The position numbers and the translations under genes are program-made. 64,000 nt of DNA from Lentzea cavernae (GTDB taxonomy: Bacteria > Actinomycetota > Actinomycetes > Mycobacteriales > Pseudonocardiaceae): assembly GCF_014653695.1 (NCBI RefSeq), contig NZ_BNAR01000017.1:62001-126000 (forward strand), written 5' to 3'. Below the pieces are notes generated by a model, which ran no database searches, had not been told where the DNA came from, and saw nothing but the letters and a program-made list of their open reading frames with translations. Within the stretch, counting starts at the first letter, position 1; every line of letters starts with the position of its first letter. Shown one piece after another: positions 9,139 through 16,754 of the stretch.

Positions 9139-10158
9139 GTGACCGAGTACGACCGCCCTGAACTCGAGGACTTCTGGCGCCTCGCCCGCGAGACGATGGA
9201 GGGCGGCGGCCGCTCGGCGTTCAGCTTCCGCGTCGAGGACGCTCCCACCGCCACCGCCCTGGGCGAGCTGCTGCGCAAGCCGATCGCCCACCCGGCCCGC
9301 CGTCAGATCTCGCTGGCGCGGCTGGACGAACACCTCCGCGCCCATGGCAGCACGTTGCCCGAGGTCCTGGAGTCGATGCACGGCACGCCGGTCGCGATGT
9401 CGACGTCCGCGGAGGCCTCGACGGCGGACGCGGTGCTGAAGTTCGCGTTGCGGGAGCACGGGTTGCTGCACGCGGACTGGGCCGCCGAGTGGGTCGAGCA
9501 CGTCCGCAGGTACGGCAAGATCCCGCAGCCCGCGCTGCCGATGATCGCGAACCAGGCCGCGTCGATCCTCGCCCGGCTGCACGCCGAGCCACGGCGCTGG
9601 ACGACCCGGTTCGCGTTGGCGGGCAACGACCTCGACGACGGCCGCCCGCTCGCCCGCATCGTCCACAAGGCACTGACCCTGGCGGGCCTCGACTGGGAAC
9701 GCGCCGGAGTCCTCCCCGACGCCTACGGCAACCCCGTCCTCACCTCACAGGGTTACCTGACGCTCGACGACGCGCTGGAGGCGCAGGAGATCACCGTCGT
9801 GCGCAGCCCGCGCCTGCTCGAATCCGGTGTGCCCGGCCCGTTGATGGTGCTCCCGCACGGTCTGACACCGCAGGCGAAGCACCACCTCGACGGCAAGACC
9901 GTTCTGTGCCACAACGACTTCACGCCCGACGGCATCCGCGTGACGAACGAGGTCCTCGCCTGGACCGGCGGCACGGCGTGGCGCATGTCGGCCGCCGACT
10001 ACCGCGAGGCCGTGGCCACGCTGATCGCGCGCGGTGTGGAGCTGCCGACGCTGAACAGCCGGCCGGAGGAGGCGAGCTGGGACGCGGCGCTCGCCGGGAC
10101 CATGGCCACGACCGGGCTCATGGTCACCGAGGAGCACGTGCTGCCGTCACTCCTCTGA
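9139..10158 (+). CDS. jetD: Wadjet type II nuclease subunit JetD-like (TIGR02679 family), toprim motifs degenerate
   Basis: JetD is the toprim-type nuclease that cuts DNA captured by JetABC. This 339-residue protein aligns in outline with TIGR02679: an N-terminal DUF3323-like part and a C-terminal DUF2399/toprim-like part. As I recall the family, the toprim region contains a CENP-type motif and a GDFD motif. The corresponding places here read VVRSPRLL and HNDFTPDG, so the glutamate of the first and the second aspartate of the second appear lost. It is also somewhat short for the family. It is separated from jetABC by two antiparallel genes and probably has its own leaderless promoter. Its 3' end overlaps the convergent marR by 12 bp. 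Family membership is likely; catalytic competence is doubtful. Confidence 0.75.
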   Translation: MTEYDRPELEDFWRLARETMEGGGRSAFSFRVEDAPTATALGELLRKPIAHPARRQISLARLDEHLRAHGSTLPEVLESMHGTPVAMSTSAEASTADAVLKFALREHGLLHADWAAEWVEHVRRYGKIPQPALPMIANQAASILARLHAEPRRWTTRFALAGNDLDDGRPLARIVHKALTLAGLDWERAGVLPDAYGNPVLTSQGYLTLDDALEAQEITVVRSPRLLESGVPGPLMVLPHGLTPQAKHHLDGKTVLCHNDFTPDGIRVTNEVLAWTGGTAWRMSAADYREAVATLIARGVELPTLNSRPEEASWDAALAGTMATTGLMVTEEHVLPSLL

Positions 10159-10614
10159 GGGCGCGTACCGCTTCACGTCCCACCGGTCGTGCCCCTCCAT
10201 CAGCTTGCGCCCGATCCGCCGCAGGTCGGCGAGGTCGCGTTCGCTCAGCAACCCCGTGAACTCCTCGGCCAGCGACGCGCGGTACACCCGCGCCGTCGTC
10301 CCCACGCAGACCTCCTCGCCCTCGGGCGTCAGCACGGCGATGACCAGCCGCCGGTTGCCGGCGGGTTGCTCGCGGGCCACCCAGCCGCGCTGGACCAGCC
10401 GTTCGACCAGCCGCGTGACCCCGGACGGGCTGACGTCCAGGAGCTCGACGAGCTCGGACATCTGCAGCCGCCCACCGTTGTGGTGCAACTGGTAGAGCGC
10501 CACGTGCTCCAGCAGCGAGCACCCGGCCTCGGCCTCCATGCGCCGCCCGATCGCGGCCTTCACGGCGTCCACGCCCTGCTGCACGTACAGCCACGAGTAG
10601 ATCGGCTCCGTCAC
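10147..10614 (-). CDS. MarR family transcriptional regulator
   Basis: Protein of 155 residues with the MarR winged helix: LQMSELVELLDVSPSGVTRL (about residues 50-69), then the wing QPAGNRRLVIAVLTPEG. The start is GTG at 10614, 6 nt after a minus-strand TAGGAT (10626-10621), so probably leaderless. It is divergent from an NAD(P)-binding oxidoreductase gene whose promoter contains a near-perfect palindrome, the likely operator. It probably represses that gene. Confidence 0.85.
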   Translation of the reverse strand: MTEPIYSWLYVQQGVDAVKAAIGRRMEAEAGCSLLEHVALYQLHHNGGRLQMSELVELLDVSPSGVTRLVERLVQRGWVAREQPAGNRRLVIAVLTPEGEEVCVGTTARVYRASLAEEFTGLLSERDLADLRRIGRKLMEGHDRWDVKRYAPSEE

Positions 10615-10634
10615 CGGCTCATCCTAAAACAGGT

Positions 10635-10676
10635 TTGACGACGCGATGTTTTCACGCTCAAATGTTGAGCATGAAA
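10635..10676 (+). promoter_or_regulatory. promoter with MarR-type palindromic operator
   Basis: A -35 TTGACG (10635-10640) and a -10-like TCAAAT (10658-10663) are 17 bp apart. A 27 bp inverted repeat covers the -10 and the start: left arm TTTCACGCTCAA (10650-10661), centre ATG, right arm TTGAGCATGAAA (10665-10676), 11 of 12 positions matching. The layout fits repression by the divergent MarR protein. Confidence 0.65.
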
Positions 10677-11438
10677 GCTTTGACCATCACCGTCACCGGT
10701 GCCTCCGGAACCCAGGGCGGTGCCGTGGCCCGTCTGCTGACCGAACGCGGCCACACCGTCCGCCGCATGACCCGCACCCCCAGCCGGCCCGGCGACGTGC
10801 ACGGCGACTTCGACGACCCGGACTCGCTGCACGCGGCGTTCGCCGATGCCGACGGCGTGTTCCTGATGACCCCGTTGAGCGGCCCGCTCGAAACGGTGCA
10901 GGGCAAGGCGGCGGTGGACGCGGCCCGGCACGTGCCGCACGTGGTCTTCTCCTCGGCCACCAACGCCGACCGCGGCACCGGCATCCCGCACTTCGACACC
11001 AAGGCGGAGGTCGAACGCCACCTGGCCGCACACCATCCACATTGGACGGTACTCGGCCCGGCCGCGTTCATGAGCGCGGAAGGTCCGGTCGTCCTGCCGA
11101 TCCCACCGGGCCTCGCACTGCACGTCGTCGCACCGGAGGACATCGCCGCGACGGCAGCGCTGGCGTTCGAGCAACCCGTGCGCTTCCGCAACCGCCGCAT
11201 CGACCTGGCGAGCGATCTCCTGACCGGACCGGACATGGCCGCGTTGCGCGGCACCGAGTTCACCGAGGTCCCGATGGACCGGGCGGAGCGGTACTCCACC
11301 GATCTGGCGGCGATGTTCCGCTACTTCACCGAGGTCGGCCTGGACCTGGACGTGCCCGCGCTGCACGCCGAGTTCCCCGAGATCCGCTGGCACTCGTACG
11401 CGGCCTGGCTCACCGCGCAGGCCGCGCAGACCACCTAG
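10671..11438 (+). CDS. NmrA-like NAD(P)-binding oxidoreductase (atypical SDR)
   Basis: Protein of 255 residues with an N-terminal Rossmann motif TVTGASGTQGG (about residues 5-15) and the arrangement of NmrA/atypical short-chain dehydrogenases (VVFSSATNADRGTG in the middle). It probably binds NAD(P)H; the substrate is unknown. ATG 10671 is chosen because it lies at the expected transcription start of the promoter at 10635-10663. An ATG at 10662 lies inside the -10 and is less likely. It is divergent from its presumed MarR repressor, and its stop overlaps the convergent nudC stop by 4 bp. Confidence 0.8.
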   Translation: MKALTITVTGASGTQGGAVARLLTERGHTVRRMTRTPSRPGDVHGDFDDPDSLHAAFADADGVFLMTPLSGPLETVQGKAAVDAARHVPHVVFSSATNADRGTGIPHFDTKAEVERHLAAHHPHWTVLGPAAFMSAEGPVVLPIPPGLALHVVAPEDIAATAALAFEQPVRFRNRRIDLASDLLTGPDMAALRGTEFTEVPMDRAERYSTDLAAMFRYFTEVGLDLDVPALHAEFPEIRWHSYAAWLTAQAAQTT

Positions 11439-12382
11439 ACCGCGCCGGACCAGCTCTGCAGCATGCGGAACGCGATCGACGCGCCACCGGCGAGCCCGAG
11501 GCCGGGAACGCTGCCCGGTTCCTCGATCGCCTTGCGGACGTCGGCCCGCGAGACCCACTTGGCCTCCGCGATCTCGCCCTCGGCGAGCACCAGCGGCTCG
11601 GAGGGATCGGCCACGGCCTCGAAGCCGATCATCAGCGAACGCGGGAACGGCCAGGGCTGCGACCCGAGATAGCGGATGTCGCGCACGGCGACCCCGACCT
11701 CCTCGCCGACCTCCCGGGCCACGCAGGCCTCGAGCGACTCCCCGGCCTCGACGAACCCGGCGAGCACGGAGAACCGGCCCTCCGGCCACTCCGGGCCGCG
11801 GGCGACGAGCACCTGGTCCGCGCCGTCGTGCACGAGGCAGATCACCGCCGCGTCGGTGCGCGGGTACTCCTCCCGCCCGCACCCGGAGCAGACCGACGTC
11901 CAGCCCGACTTCTCCAGCACGGTCCTGGCGCCGCACTTGGCGCAGTACTTGCCGAGCCGGTGCCACTGGAACAGCGCGGCGGCCGTCGTGAACAGCCCGG
12001 CCGCCCTGTCGTCCAGGGTCGCGCCCGCCTGCCGCAGGTCGAGCCACTGCGGCTCGTCCGTGAGCTCGGGCGGGCCCCAGGCACGGCTCGCCGGCACCGC
12101 CTCGCCGTCCTCGGCGGGCATCAGGACGGCGAACCAGGCCACGCCGTCCTGCTCACCCAGCAGGACGGCGTTCACGGGCGGCAGGTCGCCGAACTCGAGC
12201 GCCGGCCTGTCTGCCAGCCGCGTGCCGCGATCGGCGACCAGGGTGCGGCCGCGCGTGTCCACGACGATCATCCGGGCCTTGGGCCAGAGCGCGGCGAGCT
12301 TCTCGTCGTCGCCGCGCAACGGCTCGCTCCGGTCGATCGCCGACCGCGACAGCGCGGGCAGCCCGATCAGGTCGAAGCTCAC
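11435..12382 (-). CDS. nudC: NAD(+)/NADH diphosphatase NudC
   Basis: Nudix hydrolase of 315 residues that cleaves NADH to NMNH and AMP; some members remove NAD caps from RNA. Visible parts are an N-terminal NudC domain, a four-cysteine zinc ribbon (CAKC near residue 150, CSGC about 20 residues later), the full Nudix box GFVEAGESLEACVAREVGEE, and the NudC marker SQPWPFPRSLM. It overlaps the upstream M16 peptidase gene by 4 bp (ATGA), so it is the last gene of a three-gene minus-strand operon. Confidence 0.92.
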   Translation of the reverse strand: MSFDLIGLPALSRSAIDRSEPLRGDDEKLAALWPKARMIVVDTRGRTLVADRGTRLADRPALEFGDLPPVNAVLLGEQDGVAWFAVLMPAEDGEAVPASRAWGPPELTDEPQWLDLRQAGATLDDRAAGLFTTAAALFQWHRLGKYCAKCGARTVLEKSGWTSVCSGCGREEYPRTDAAVICLVHDGADQVLVARGPEWPEGRFSVLAGFVEAGESLEACVAREVGEEVGVAVRDIRYLGSQPWPFPRSLMIGFEAVADPSEPLVLAEGEIAEAKWVSRADVRKAIEEPGSVPGLGLAGGASIAFRMLQSWSGAV

Positions 12383-13767
12383 TGGAACGAGACTCCACCC
12401 AACGCGGACAGCTTCGGCTTGAGCAGCTCGGCGTCACCGACGAGCACGCCGGTGAAGTTGCCCGGCGCGAAGAACTCCAGCGCGGTTGCGGCCACCTGCT
12501 CCGGCGTGACGGCCGCGAGGCGCTGCGGGTGCGCCACCAGCCAGTCGAGGCCGAGGCCCAGCGCGACGAGGTTCACGAGGAACGACGCCAGGCCGCCCTG
12601 CGACGACGTGCTGGTGAGCAGCGTGCCGACGGCGTAGCTGCGCGCGGTGTCCACTTCGGACTCCGACGGCGGCACGAGGCCCAGGCGCGCCAGTTCGTAC
12701 CGGGTCTCCAGCAGCGCCGCGGCCGTCACGTCCGAGGCCGTGTCGGCGTCGATCAGCAACGTCGCCCCGTGCACGGTGAACTCGGGGTGCGAGCGGGCGC
12801 TGTAGGTGTAGCCCTTGTCCTCGCGGATGTTCTCGACCAGGCGCGACGAGAAGAACCCGCCGTAGACCAGGTTCGCGAGCTGCAGCGCCGGGTAGCGCTC
12901 GTCGGTGCGCGGGATCGCCTGCGCGGCAAGGCGGATCTGCGACTGCACGGCACCGGCGCGGTGCACGAGCGCCACGTCGCCACCGGACACCTTCGGCAGC
13001 GGCGGGAGCTGGACGGCCTCGCCCTCGCCCTGCCACGCGCCGAGTGCGTCGCCGATCTGGGACACGGCCTCGGCGGGCTCGACGTCACCGACGACGACCA
13101 GCACCGAACCGCGCGGCAGCAGGGCCCTGCCGTGCAACGCGGCCACGTCGTCGCGGGTGACGGCGGCGACCTCGTCGGCCTCCGGCATCTCCTTCGCGTA
13201 CGGGTGGTCGCCGTACAGCAGCTTCTGCAGCGCCTCACGCGCGATGACGCTCGGCTGCGACCGGGCGAGCGAGATGCGCTCGACCAGGCGGCCGCGCTCG
13301 CGCTCGACCTCGTCGGCCGGGTAGGACGCGCCGGTCAGGACGTCGGCCAGCACCTCCAGCACGGTGCCGAGGCCGCTCGCCAGTGCGTTGCCGGTGAAGC
13401 TCAGGCGCTCCGGGTCGACCACGGCGTCGAGCTCGCCGCCGACCAGGGCCAGCTCGGTGTCGATCTCCACGCGCGAGCGCGTGGCGGTGCCCGTCAGCAC
13501 GGTGTTCGCGAGGATCTCGGCGATCGCGGAGTGCTGGGAGCCGGCGCTGGTGCCCGCCGGGTCCGCGAACGGGACCCGCAGGCGCAGCTCGACCATCGGC
13601 ACGGTGGCGCGGCGGACGGCGATGACGCGCAGGCCGTTCGGCAGCGTCGTGTCCACAGTGGACAGCTCGGCGGCCGCCTTCTGCGAACCCAGCTCGGGCA
13701 GCGGGCGCGGGCCGGTCTCGGTGCGCCCGATCTCCTCGGCGGTGCGGTGGGTCTTTGCCGAGGTCAC
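12379..13767 (-). CDS. M16 family peptidase, non-catalytic subunit
   Basis: Protein of 462 residues of the insulinase/mitochondrial-processing-peptidase fold. The zinc motif HxxEH is absent: the matching place reads HSAIAE near residue 79. The C-terminal half keeps the substrate-binding R/Y pair (SSRLVENIREDKGYTYS, about residues 302-318). This matches the inactive partner of heterodimeric bacterial M16 proteases. The active partner is directly upstream with a 4 bp overlap, so they probably form one peptidase. The substrate is unknown. Confidence 0.85.
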   Translation of the reverse strand: MTSAKTHRTAEEIGRTETGPRPLPELGSQKAAAELSTVDTTLPNGLRVIAVRRATVPMVELRLRVPFADPAGTSAGSQHSAIAEILANTVLTGTATRSRVEIDTELALVGGELDAVVDPERLSFTGNALASGLGTVLEVLADVLTGASYPADEVERERGRLVERISLARSQPSVIAREALQKLLYGDHPYAKEMPEADEVAAVTRDDVAALHGRALLPRGSVLVVVGDVEPAEAVSQIGDALGAWQGEGEAVQLPPLPKVSGGDVALVHRAGAVQSQIRLAAQAIPRTDERYPALQLANLVYGGFFSSRLVENIREDKGYTYSARSHPEFTVHGATLLIDADTASDVTAAALLETRYELARLGLVPPSESEVDTARSYAVGTLLTSTSSQGGLASFLVNLVALGLGLDWLVAHPQRLAAVTPEQVAATALEFFAPGNFTGVLVGDAELLKPKLSALGGVSFQ

Positions 13768-15047
13768 TGGGCTCCTCCGGTGGGCTTGACGAGCAGAAGG
13801 GCGCGGGAGTCGGGACGCAGCGCCTTGGCCGCGGCGGACACCTCGTCGACGGTCACCGAGGCGATGCGCTCCGGCAGTTCGTAGATCAGCTCGGCGCGGC
13901 CGAACAGCAGCTCCGCGGAGCCGAGGCCCAGCGTGCGGTTCGTGAGCCGGTCGTGCTCCTTGTGCATGGTCGACGCCCAGCGGGCGGTGACCTTCGCGAG
14001 TTCCTCGGCCGAGGGCGGCTCCTGCGCGAGCTTCTGCAGTTCCTCGTCGATGGCGGCGATGACCTGGGAGGCCTCGACGTCGGCCGCGTGGATCGCGGTG
14101 ATGCTGAACGTGTCCGGGTCGCGGGCCTCGAGCGGCCCGAACAGGCCGCAGCCCGCGTTCAGGTCGATCACGATGCCCTCGCGGTGCACGAGGCGCTGCT
14201 GCAGGCGCGAGCCGTCGCCGTCCGCGAGCACGCCGGCGAGCACCAGGTAGGCGAGGTAGCCGTCGATGTCGGTGGTCGGGTCCGGCACGCGGTAGCCGAT
14301 CGCGATCGCGGGCAGCGGGGCCAGCGCGTCGCCGTGCTCGTGGCGCACCTCACCCTGCGGGGCGGGCTCGGCGAACGAGGGGCGCTCCGGGCGCGGCCGT
14401 GCGGGCACGTCGCCGAAGTGCTTGTCCACCAACGTCTTCGTGGTCTCGACGTCGAGGTCGCCCGCCACCGTCAGCACGGCGTTCGCCGGGCTGTAGTAGG
14501 TGTCGAAGAACTCCGCGCAGTCGTCGACCGTCGCGCTCTCCAGGTCGACGAAGTCGCCGTAGCCGTTGTGCGCGTTGGCGAACGTCTTGAACAGCACCGC
14601 GGGCAGGAGGATCCAGGGGAACCCGCCGTACGGGCGGTTCAGCACGTTGAGCCGGATCTCCTCCTTCACCACGTCGATCTGGTTGCGGAGGTTCTCCTCG
14701 GTGAGCTTCGGCGCGCGCATGCGGTCGGCCTCGAGGAACAGCGCCCGCTCCAGGGCCGCGCTCGGCAGCACCTGGTAGTAGTCGGTGTAGTCGGGGTGAG
14801 TGGACCCGTTGAACGTGCCGCCCGACGACTGCACGTGCCGGAAGTGGGCCAGCTTCTCCAGGCTCTCGCTGCCCTGGAACATCAGGTGCTCGAAGAGGTG
14901 CGCGAACCCGGTGCGCCCCTCCGGCTCGGAACGGAAGCCGACGTCGTAGTGCACGCTGACGCCAACGACCGGTGCGCTGGCGTCGGGGGCGAGCACCACC
15001 CGCAGGCCGTTGGGCAACGTGAACCTGTGCAGTTCGGGTGAGGCCAT
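13764..15047 (-). CDS. M16 family zinc peptidase, catalytic subunit
   Basis: Protein of 427 residues with the inverted zinc motif HLFEH at residues 50-54 and a downstream acidic ligand region (VKEEIRLN, about residues 128-135). It is the catalytic half of an M16B heterodimer with the next gene. It is the first gene of the M16-M16-nudC operon, joined by ATGA overlaps. The start is the ATG at 15047, 9 bp from the end of the DUF2207 gene, so transcription may continue from that gene. No signal peptide is visible, suggesting a cytoplasmic role. Confidence 0.9.
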   Translation of the reverse strand: MASPELHRFTLPNGLRVVLAPDASAPVVGVSVHYDVGFRSEPEGRTGFAHLFEHLMFQGSESLEKLAHFRHVQSSGGTFNGSTHPDYTDYYQVLPSAALERALFLEADRMRAPKLTEENLRNQIDVVKEEIRLNVLNRPYGGFPWILLPAVLFKTFANAHNGYGDFVDLESATVDDCAEFFDTYYSPANAVLTVAGDLDVETTKTLVDKHFGDVPARPRPERPSFAEPAPQGEVRHEHGDALAPLPAIAIGYRVPDPTTDIDGYLAYLVLAGVLADGDGSRLQQRLVHREGIVIDLNAGCGLFGPLEARDPDTFSITAIHAADVEASQVIAAIDEELQKLAQEPPSAEELAKVTARWASTMHKEHDRLTNRTLGLGSAELLFGRAELIYELPERIASVTVDEVSAAAKALRPDSRALLLVKPTGGAQ

Positions 15048-15056
15048 GCGGCAAGC

Positions 15057-16706
15057 CTACGGGTTCGGCGCCCGGAGCGATCGCAGGTGGCCCGCCTGGG
15101 CGAGCACGCCGTCGAGCGCCCCGAGGAACGCGGGGAAGCTGCGGCGGAAGTCGGATGCGTTGCCGTACCAGTAAAGGTCCTGCTGACCGAACGTGGTGAG
15201 CCAGCGCTCGGTCGCGCCGAGCACCACCGCGTAGGGCAGCGACCGGGAGAACACCAGCTCGCGGTCGGCCTCGGGAACGTCCTCGGGTGTCACCCCGTGG
15301 AGGTACCCGCGCAGGCCGCGGACGTGCTCGAGCAGCTCGCTGCCGCGCTTGGTGCGGGCGGGCATCGACCGCGCGCCGAACGCCAGCGCCACCCCGCCGA
15401 CCGCGACCACGAGGCCGAACAGCGCGTTGCCGACCGTCAGCGCCAGCACGACCGTGGCGGCCACGCCGAGGACCGCGATCACGATTCCAGCCCACCAGAA
15501 CAGGTTCCGCTCGGCGTCGGGGCGGCGCGCGAACCAGCGCTTCTCCACGACGTCGGCGTAGAGCCGGTCGCGGACGTGTGCCAGGTCGATCTGCCGGCCG
15601 CGCAGCTCGGACACGCTCACCGCTTCGGTCCCGTGCGGGAGCAGCGCCTCGCAGACGGCCTTCTCGTAGCCCGACAGCGAGTCGTCCACCGGGTTGCGGC
15701 GCACGATCTGCCAGTCGTGGCCGTCGGTCTCGGTGATCCACAGGTAGTTGCGCACGGCGAGGTCGATGACCGTCGCCGTCACGTCCACCACGTCCACGTG
15801 CTCGTCGACGACCGTGCCGACCTGACCGGGCAGCACCCCGTCGGGCGAGGCGAACGCGACCCTGCCGCTCGCGTCGCGGACCAGCACGGACACCGCGCCG
15901 ACCTCGCTCGCGAGCGCCGCCGCGTCCCGGCCGCGCAGGTACCAGAGCAGGGCGACACCGCCGAGCAGCAGCACCAGCAGCCCGCCGAGCGCGGCACCGC
16001 TCACCGGCGTCAGCGCGAACGCGGCCGCGAGACCCGACTGCTCGACCACCACGGCGTTGGGCGGCACGACCCCGGCGGACAGTCCGATCGCGACGTCGAC
16101 GCGTTCACCGGCGCCGAGCTTGATCTCCTGCGCCCGCACGCCCTTGCCGTCCGCCAGGTCCGCGCTCGTGCACGGCTGCGACGACCCGACGGGCCCGGCG
16201 AGGCAGTTGACCGACGTCGGCGAGTCCGGCGCGGAGAACGAGACGGCGACCTTGTCCAGTTCGCTGTCCCACCCGCCCGCGACCTGCCAGCGGACCTCCA
16301 GCGCGTCCCCGATCGGGGCGACCGCGCCGACGACCGTGTACGTGAGCGTGGAGTTGCCCTCGAGGGTGACGGTGAAGCTGTCGTCGCTCGTCGAGGTGCT
16401 GCCCTTGCCCTCGACCTTGGCGTCGGTGACCTGGTACTGGCGCTCCAGCTCGTTGCCGACCGCGAGTCGCAAGGGGACGGTCCGCCTGACGGTCTTGCCG
16501 TCGGGCACCTGGACGGTCTCGGTCACGGACAGCCGGGCGTCGCGCTCCAGCTTCATCCGCACCTCGGTGCTGACGGTGCCGGGAAGCGGCTGCGCGAGCG
16601 CGCCGCCGGCCGCCCCGAGAGACGTGACAGACGTCAGCGCGACGGCGACGAAGATCGCCGCACCCCAGTTCTTCAACACGGCTGCGGACAATAGCGGAGT
16701 CCTCAT
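15057..16706 (-). CDS. DUF2207 domain membrane protein
   Basis: Protein of 549 residues. An N-terminal signal-like segment ending in an ALAQP region (about residues 30-40) is followed by an extracellular DUF2207 domain (LSVTETVQVPDGKTVRRTVPL). A membrane segment near residue 240 (GGLLVLLLGGVALLWYL), a cytoplasmic part, and two more membrane segments (about residues 425-465) come next. Function unknown; the family is common in actinobacteria. ATG 16706 is used because it places the signal peptide at the N-terminus. Its start abuts the -10 region of the divergent zinc-peptidase gene, so the two promoters must overlap. Confidence 0.8.
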   Translation of the reverse strand: MRTPLLSAAVLKNWGAAIFVAVALTSVTSLGAAGGALAQPLPGTVSTEVRMKLERDARLSVTETVQVPDGKTVRRTVPLRLAVGNELERQYQVTDAKVEGKGSTSTSDDSFTVTLEGNSTLTYTVVGAVAPIGDALEVRWQVAGGWDSELDKVAVSFSAPDSPTSVNCLAGPVGSSQPCTSADLADGKGVRAQEIKLGAGERVDVAIGLSAGVVPPNAVVVEQSGLAAAFALTPVSGAALGGLLVLLLGGVALLWYLRGRDAAALASEVGAVSVLVRDASGRVAFASPDGVLPGQVGTVVDEHVDVVDVTATVIDLAVRNYLWITETDGHDWQIVRRNPVDDSLSGYEKAVCEALLPHGTEAVSVSELRGRQIDLAHVRDRLYADVVEKRWFARRPDAERNLFWWAGIVIAVLGVAATVVLALTVGNALFGLVVAVGGVALAFGARSMPARTKRGSELLEHVRGLRGYLHGVTPEDVPEADRELVFSRSLPYAVVLGATERWLTTFGQQDLYWYGNASDFRRSFPAFLGALDGVLAQAGHLRSLRAPNP

Positions 16707-16754
16707 ATGCTCCGGCGGACTTTCGAACAGACGCCATCTGGGGGATCTTCGGCG
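16706..16754 (+). promoter_or_regulatory. probable promoter of the first zinc-peptidase gene
   Basis: TATGCT at 16706-16711 is matched by TATGCT at 18387-18392 before the second paralogue, at nearly the same distance from the ATG (44 and 41 nt). Both ATGs follow a G-rich Shine-Dalgarno-like run. The similarity supports ATG 16755 and 18433 as starts, because an upstream ATG at 16707 would lie inside the -10. Confidence 0.45.
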
